The notes below the pieces were generated by a model, which was given only the letters and a program-made list of their open reading frames with translations, was not told the origin of the DNA and searched no databases. DNA of 64,000 nt from Burkholderiaceae bacterium. GTDB lineage: Bacteria > Pseudomonadota > Gammaproteobacteria > Burkholderiales > Burkholderiaceae_C. A program made the position numbers and the translations under genes. This document shows, piece by piece, positions 60,521-64,000 of this stretch (the first letter of the stretch is position 1; the number at the start of each line of letters is the position of its first letter). Where the stretch lies: positions 25,473 to 89,472 of the forward strand of contig JACSRS010000096.1 of the NCBI GenBank assembly GCA_014879655.1, given 5' to 3'.

Positions 60521-63487
60521 TCATGCCTTTTCGACGTTGCAGATCGTCGTCTTGGTTTCCTGCATCATGGTGACGGCGTCGTAGCCATAGGTGGTACCGG
60601 TATTGACAGCCTCGCCACGCACGATCGGATGGGCCCCGGCCGGGTAATACGCCAGCAGATCATTGCCCTGCCAGTGTCCGGAAAAGTGGAATGGCATGAA
60701 AACGGTATCGGGTCCGACCCGCTCGGTCACCAGCGCCTGCATGTTCATGCGGCCACCGGTCGGGGTGGTGACCCAGACTCGCCCGCCATTGATGATGCCC
60801 CGGTCGGCGGCAACTTTGGGGTTGATCTCGACGAACATTTCCTGCTGAAGTTCGGCCAACCAAGGGTTGGAGCGGGTTTCTTCACCGCCACCTTCGTACT
60901 CGACCAGGCGGCCGGAAGTCATCACCAGCGGGAACTTCTCATAGAGCTTGTCCGCCAATGTCTTGTCCTGCACGGTCTTGAACAGGGTTGGCAACCGCCA
61001 GAATACCTTTTTGTCGGCCGCCGCCGGGTACTTGGCTATCAGATCCGGACGGATTCCGTACAAGGGCTCACGATGCTGGGGGATCTGGTCGGGGAAGTTC
61101 CAGACCACCGCTCGCGCCTTGGCGTTACCGAACGGATGGCAGCCGTGAACCTTCATCACGACGCGCTGGATGCCGCCAGACATGTCGGTCTTCCAGTTCT
61201 TGCCTTCGGCCGCAGCCTTTTCCGTGTCGGTCAGGTCATTCCACCAACCCAGCTTTTTGAGCAGGATGTGGTCGAACTCGGGGTAACCGGTGTTGATATC
61301 AGCGCCGAGTGAACAGGAGCCGTCTTCTGCCAGCAAGGAAACGCCTTCGCGCTCCACGCCGAAGTTCGCGCGGAAGTTGCCACCGCCGTCCATGATGTGC
61401 TTGGAGGTGTCGTACAGGTTGGGCGAGCCCGGGTGCTTGAGTTCAGGTGTGCCGTAGCACGGCCAGGGCAGACCGAAATAGTCGCCGCTGAGGTCGTAGC
61501 CGGTTTCCTTGTCCTTGCCGCCGCGCGACTTGAGCGTCTTGACGTCAAACACGCCCATGTTGCGCATGTGCGCCTTCAGCCGCTCCGGGCTCTGGCCGGT
61601 GTAGCCAATGGTCCACATCGAACCGTTGATTTCACGCAGGATGTCTTCGGGCACCGGCTCGTCCATGCCGTTGACCTTCTGCATCTTGTAGTTCTTCGAC
61701 AGCTCCTTGCCAAAGCCCAGCTTGTCGGCGAACTGCTGCATGATCATGTGGTCGCTGCGGCTCTCCCACAGCGGCTCAATGACCTTCTCGCGCCACTGGA
61801 TCGAGCGGTTGGATGCCGTTACCGATCCGGTGGTTTCGAACTGGGTCGAGGCCGGTAGCAGATAGACGGCCCGGTTCGGATTCAGGTCTTCCGGCTTGCC
61901 CGGCATGGCGGCCATCGCCGCTGTGGCCGATGGATAGGGGTCGACCACCACCAGCAGGTCGAGCTTGTCCATGGCACGCTTCATCTCAAGGCCGCGCGTT
62001 TGCGAGTTGGGCGCATGACCCCAGTAGAAAACGCCGCGCAGGTTGGGGCCCTGGTCGATCATGTCATTCTTCTCGAGGACGCCATCGATCCAGCGCGAGA
62101 CGGTGATGCCCGGCTTGGTCATCATCGCGGGGCTGGCAAACCGGCCCTTGATCCATTCGAAATCGACGTTCCAGGCCTTGGCGAAATGCTTCCACGAACC
62201 TTCGGCAACACCGTAGTAGCCGGGCAGCGAGTCCGGGTTGGGGCCGACGTCGGTGGCACCTTGCACGTTGTCGTGGCCACGGAAGATGTTGGTACCACCG
62301 CCGGACTTGCCGACGTTGCCCAGCGCCAACTGCAAAATGCAGGAGGCCCGCACCATCGCATTGCCGATGGTGTGCTGCGTCTGGCCCATGCACCACACGA
62401 TGGTGCCCGGGCTGTTCTCGTGCAGCATGGTGGCCACGCGCAGCATCTGGTCCTCTTTCACGCCGCAGGCTTCTTCGACCTTGTCGGGCGTCCATTTGGC
62501 CATCACGTCGGCCTTGACCGCGTCCATGCCGTAGACGCGGTCGTGAATGTATTGCTTGTCTTCCCAGCCGTTCTTGAAGATGTGATAGACCAGTCCGAAC
62601 AGGAACGGGATGTCCGAGCCCGAACGGATGCGCACGAATTCGTCAGCCTTGGCCGCCGTGCGGGTGAAACGCGGATCGACCACGATCATCTTGCAGCCGG
62701 TTTCCTTGGCGTGCAGCATGTGCACCATGCTGACCGGATGGGCCTCGGCGGCGTTGGAGCCGATGTACAAGGCGACCTTGCTGTTCTGCATGTCGTTGTA
62801 CGAGTTGGTCATCGCCCCGTAGCCCCAGGTGTTGGCGACACCGGCCACCGTGGTGGAGTGGCAGATGCGGGCCTGGTGGTCACAATTGTTCGTGCCCCAG
62901 AAGCTGACGAACTTGCGCATCAGGTACGCCTGCTCGTTGTTGTGTTTGGACGAACCGACGAAGTAGATGCTGTCGGGGCCGCTGGCCTTTCGCAGGTCCA
63001 GCATCTTTGCCGTGATCTCGTTGAGCGCCGTATCCCAGCTGATGCGCTGGTACTTGCCGTTGACCAGCTTCATCGGGTAGCGCAGCCGGTATTCGCCGTG
63101 ACCGTGCTCGCGCAGGGCCGCGCCCTTGGCACAATGGCCGCCCAGGCTGATGGGTGACTCGAACACCGGCTCCTGCCGCACCCAGACGCCGTTTTCCACG
63201 ATCGCATCAACCGCGCAACCCACCGAACAGTGCGTGCACACGGTGCGCCGAACGACGATCTTGCCGCCATCCTTTGCACCCACGTTGTCAGCCGCGCTGG
63301 CCTTTTTGACCAGCGACAGCTGCGTGGCCGCCAGACCGACGCCGACTCCCAGGCCCGAACGACGCAAAAACGCGCGGCGGTCCATGGTCGGCAGTGCCTG
63401 CGAAAGACCGCGGCGCAACCGGTGCACGAATGGCGACACGGCTTGCGCCGGCGATTGGGCAGAGCCCGCTTTTTTCGTCAACAACAT
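60521..63487 (-). CDS. fdhA: Formate dehydrogenase FDH3 catalytic (alpha) subunit
   Basis: This molybdenum or tungsten bis-MGD enzyme oxidises formate to CO2 in the periplasm. The 988 residues carry a Tat signal (DRRAFLRR at 36-43, preceded by a 35-residue N-extension), one 4Fe-4S cluster (Cys84, Cys87, Cys91, Cys119) and the metal ligand Cys209 in ARICHSTTVAG. The ligand is Cys, not selenocysteine. GCHPFGNAKARAVVWN and a C-terminal MGD-binding FHFSGHWQGNDL follow. It is preceded by a small Tat protein, the FDH3 order. Confidence 0.96.
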   Translation of the reverse strand: MLLTKKAGSAQSPAQAVSPFVHRLRRGLSQALPTMDRRAFLRRSGLGVGVGLAATQLSLVKKASAADNVGAKDGGKIVVRRTVCTHCSVGCAVDAIVENGVWVRQEPVFESPISLGGHCAKGAALREHGHGEYRLRYPMKLVNGKYQRISWDTALNEITAKMLDLRKASGPDSIYFVGSSKHNNEQAYLMRKFVSFWGTNNCDHQARICHSTTVAGVANTWGYGAMTNSYNDMQNSKVALYIGSNAAEAHPVSMVHMLHAKETGCKMIVVDPRFTRTAAKADEFVRIRSGSDIPFLFGLVYHIFKNGWEDKQYIHDRVYGMDAVKADVMAKWTPDKVEEACGVKEDQMLRVATMLHENSPGTIVWCMGQTQHTIGNAMVRASCILQLALGNVGKSGGGTNIFRGHDNVQGATDVGPNPDSLPGYYGVAEGSWKHFAKAWNVDFEWIKGRFASPAMMTKPGITVSRWIDGVLEKNDMIDQGPNLRGVFYWGHAPNSQTRGLEMKRAMDKLDLLVVVDPYPSATAAMAAMPGKPEDLNPNRAVYLLPASTQFETTGSVTASNRSIQWREKVIEPLWESRSDHMIMQQFADKLGFGKELSKNYKMQKVNGMDEPVPEDILREINGSMWTIGYTGQSPERLKAHMRNMGVFDVKTLKSRGGKDKETGYDLSGDYFGLPWPCYGTPELKHPGSPNLYDTSKHIMDGGGNFRANFGVEREGVSLLAEDGSCSLGADINTGYPEFDHILLKKLGWWNDLTDTEKAAAEGKNWKTDMSGGIQRVVMKVHGCHPFGNAKARAVVWNFPDQIPQHREPLYGIRPDLIAKYPAAADKKVFWRLPTLFKTVQDKTLADKLYEKFPLVMTSGRLVEYEGGGEETRSNPWLAELQQEMFVEINPKVAADRGIINGGRVWVTTPTGGRMNMQALVTERVGPDTVFMPFHFSGHWQGNDLLAYYPAGAHPIVRGEAVNTGTTYGYDAVTMMQETKTTICNVEKA

Positions 63488-63509
63488 GGCATTCTCCTGT
63501 CGCGCGTGC

Positions 63510-63728
63510 TCAGACGCGGATGGTCTTGTAGTACTTGCGGATGTGCTCGCTCAGGCGATAGCCGTCCCCGTCAACGGCCTTGTCGGAAACCGAGGCCGCC
63601 AGCGGGGCATCGGACGGGGCTGACGGCAGGATTTTCGCGGCGACCACCGCCGCACCGACTGCCGAGGCGCCGGCAAATATCGTGCGGCGTGACAGGCGGG
63701 AACGCGCCTCGTTGACGGGCTGTTTCAT
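63510..63728 (-). CDS. Small twin-arginine protein of the formate dehydrogenase operon (FdhX)
   Basis: This 72-residue protein opens the operon. It has a twin-arginine stretch LSRRTIFAGASAVGAAVVAA (about 12-31) and a short mature tail with YRLSEHIRKYYKTIRV, a pattern shared by the FdhX-type proteins before FDH3 genes. AAGGAG precedes the ATG. It may help assembly or export of the catalytic subunit, whose gene starts 22 bases later. Confidence 0.82.
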   Translation of the reverse strand: MKQPVNEARSRLSRRTIFAGASAVGAAVVAAKILPSAPSDAPLAASVSDKAVDGDGYRLSEHIRKYYKTIRV

Positions 63729-64000
63729 GCAGAGTCTCCTTCAGTCGTTCCACGTAGGAACCGGTTTGCATATCGATCGAATGTATCAACGCCCTCCGGT
63801 CACTGCAAGCGAAATCAGGACGCGTTTACCCTTGGTGGCAAAGCCCGCGGCGCGGCTCGGTGAACGCGGGTCGGTCAGAGAACACGCCGTTCATCCCGTC
63901 CGATTTCGGCACAGCACTTTTCGCGCCAACCAATTGCTGCGCCGCATGAACGACTGCACACACAGACGGGTCGACGGAATGGGCCGGCGAGGGCTCGGCG
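63729..64000. other. Right edge: fdh promoter region and possible end of another gene
   Basis: This 272-bp stretch upstream of fdhX must hold the fdh promoter; no sigma-54 site is visible. One minus-strand frame is open from the edge to a stop at 63826-63828 (58 codons, ending RRGLCHQG), but nothing in it is recognisable. It could be the C-terminus of a gene beyond the window. Confidence 0.3.

Overview
The window is GC-rich, densely coded DNA from a betaproteobacterium, most likely a member of the Comamonadaceae (order Burkholderiales). The basis is the gene content and style: LigAB-type ring cleavage, glutaryl-CoA dehydrogenase, an FDH3-type formate dehydrogenase, glnA with ntrBC, sigma-54 promoters, many ATGA and TTGA gene overlaps, and a dispersed repeat of about 57 bp of a kind I remember from Comamonadaceae genomes. 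The genus cannot be fixed from the sequence alone. Apart from one toxin-antitoxin and acetyltransferase patch at 46.2-48.5 kb, it reads as ordinary chromosome. I see no phage, integrase, CRISPR array or complete insertion sequence.

Layout. 0-2 kb: the start of cytochrome bd oxidase (cydP, cydA) facing a sigma-54 activator, with a sigma-54 promoter and two enhancer-like dyads between them. 2-7.5 kb: a methyltransferase, a double cupin, a ligAB pair with a divergent LysR regulator, a MarR regulator with a perfect palindromic operator, a thioesterase and glyoxalase I. 7.5-17.4 kb: housekeeping genes (an OmpA-like protein, a ChaC-like protein, pdxH, an AEC carrier, an SdsA-like sulfatase, a phosphatase, a DsbA-like protein, arfB, aroQ) and an orphan peptide-binding protein. 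17.7-22.2 kb: a four-gene 2-oxoacid:acceptor oxidoreductase whose flavoprotein subunit carries a fused ferredoxin domain. 22.3-28.6 kb: a zinc locus. Zur, an ABC ATPase, an FtsX-type permease, a Cys/His-rich 84-residue protein and a DUF3299-like protein are read leftward. A small membrane protein and ZnuCBA are read rightward. Two 21-bp Zur-box-like palindromes lie between the two arms.

28.7-39.8 kb: msrA, LysR with gcdH, xthA, phoX, then ntrC, ntrB, a DUF4124 protein and glnA, with a textbook sigma-54/NtrC control region upstream of glnA. 39.8-46.2 kb: a CinA-like protein, an EI24 protein, an overlapping trio (sterol-desaturase-like, polysaccharide deacetylase, beta-propeller), a hydrolase and rsuA. 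46.2-48.5 kb: a broken antitoxin, an intact Phd/PIN toxin-antitoxin pair and a GNAT gene. 48.5-57 kb: tRNA-Ser(CGA) directly behind serS, a threonine-dehydratase-like enzyme, ispH, an FKBP isomerase, radC, an Smr protein, a truncated haemoglobin and a large FtsX-type permease. 57-63.7 kb: fdhD and a respiratory FDH3 operon (fdhX, fdhA, fdhB, small lipoprotein, cytochrome b, small secreted protein).

The most unusual observations are two. First, seven copies of the dispersed repeat are present, and three of them encode protein: the N-terminus of a PLP enzyme, the signal-peptide region of a deacetylase, and the C-terminus of the zinc-locus ATPase together with the start codon of its permease. 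Second, the leftward Zur arm looks like a compact, poorly described zinc transport system.
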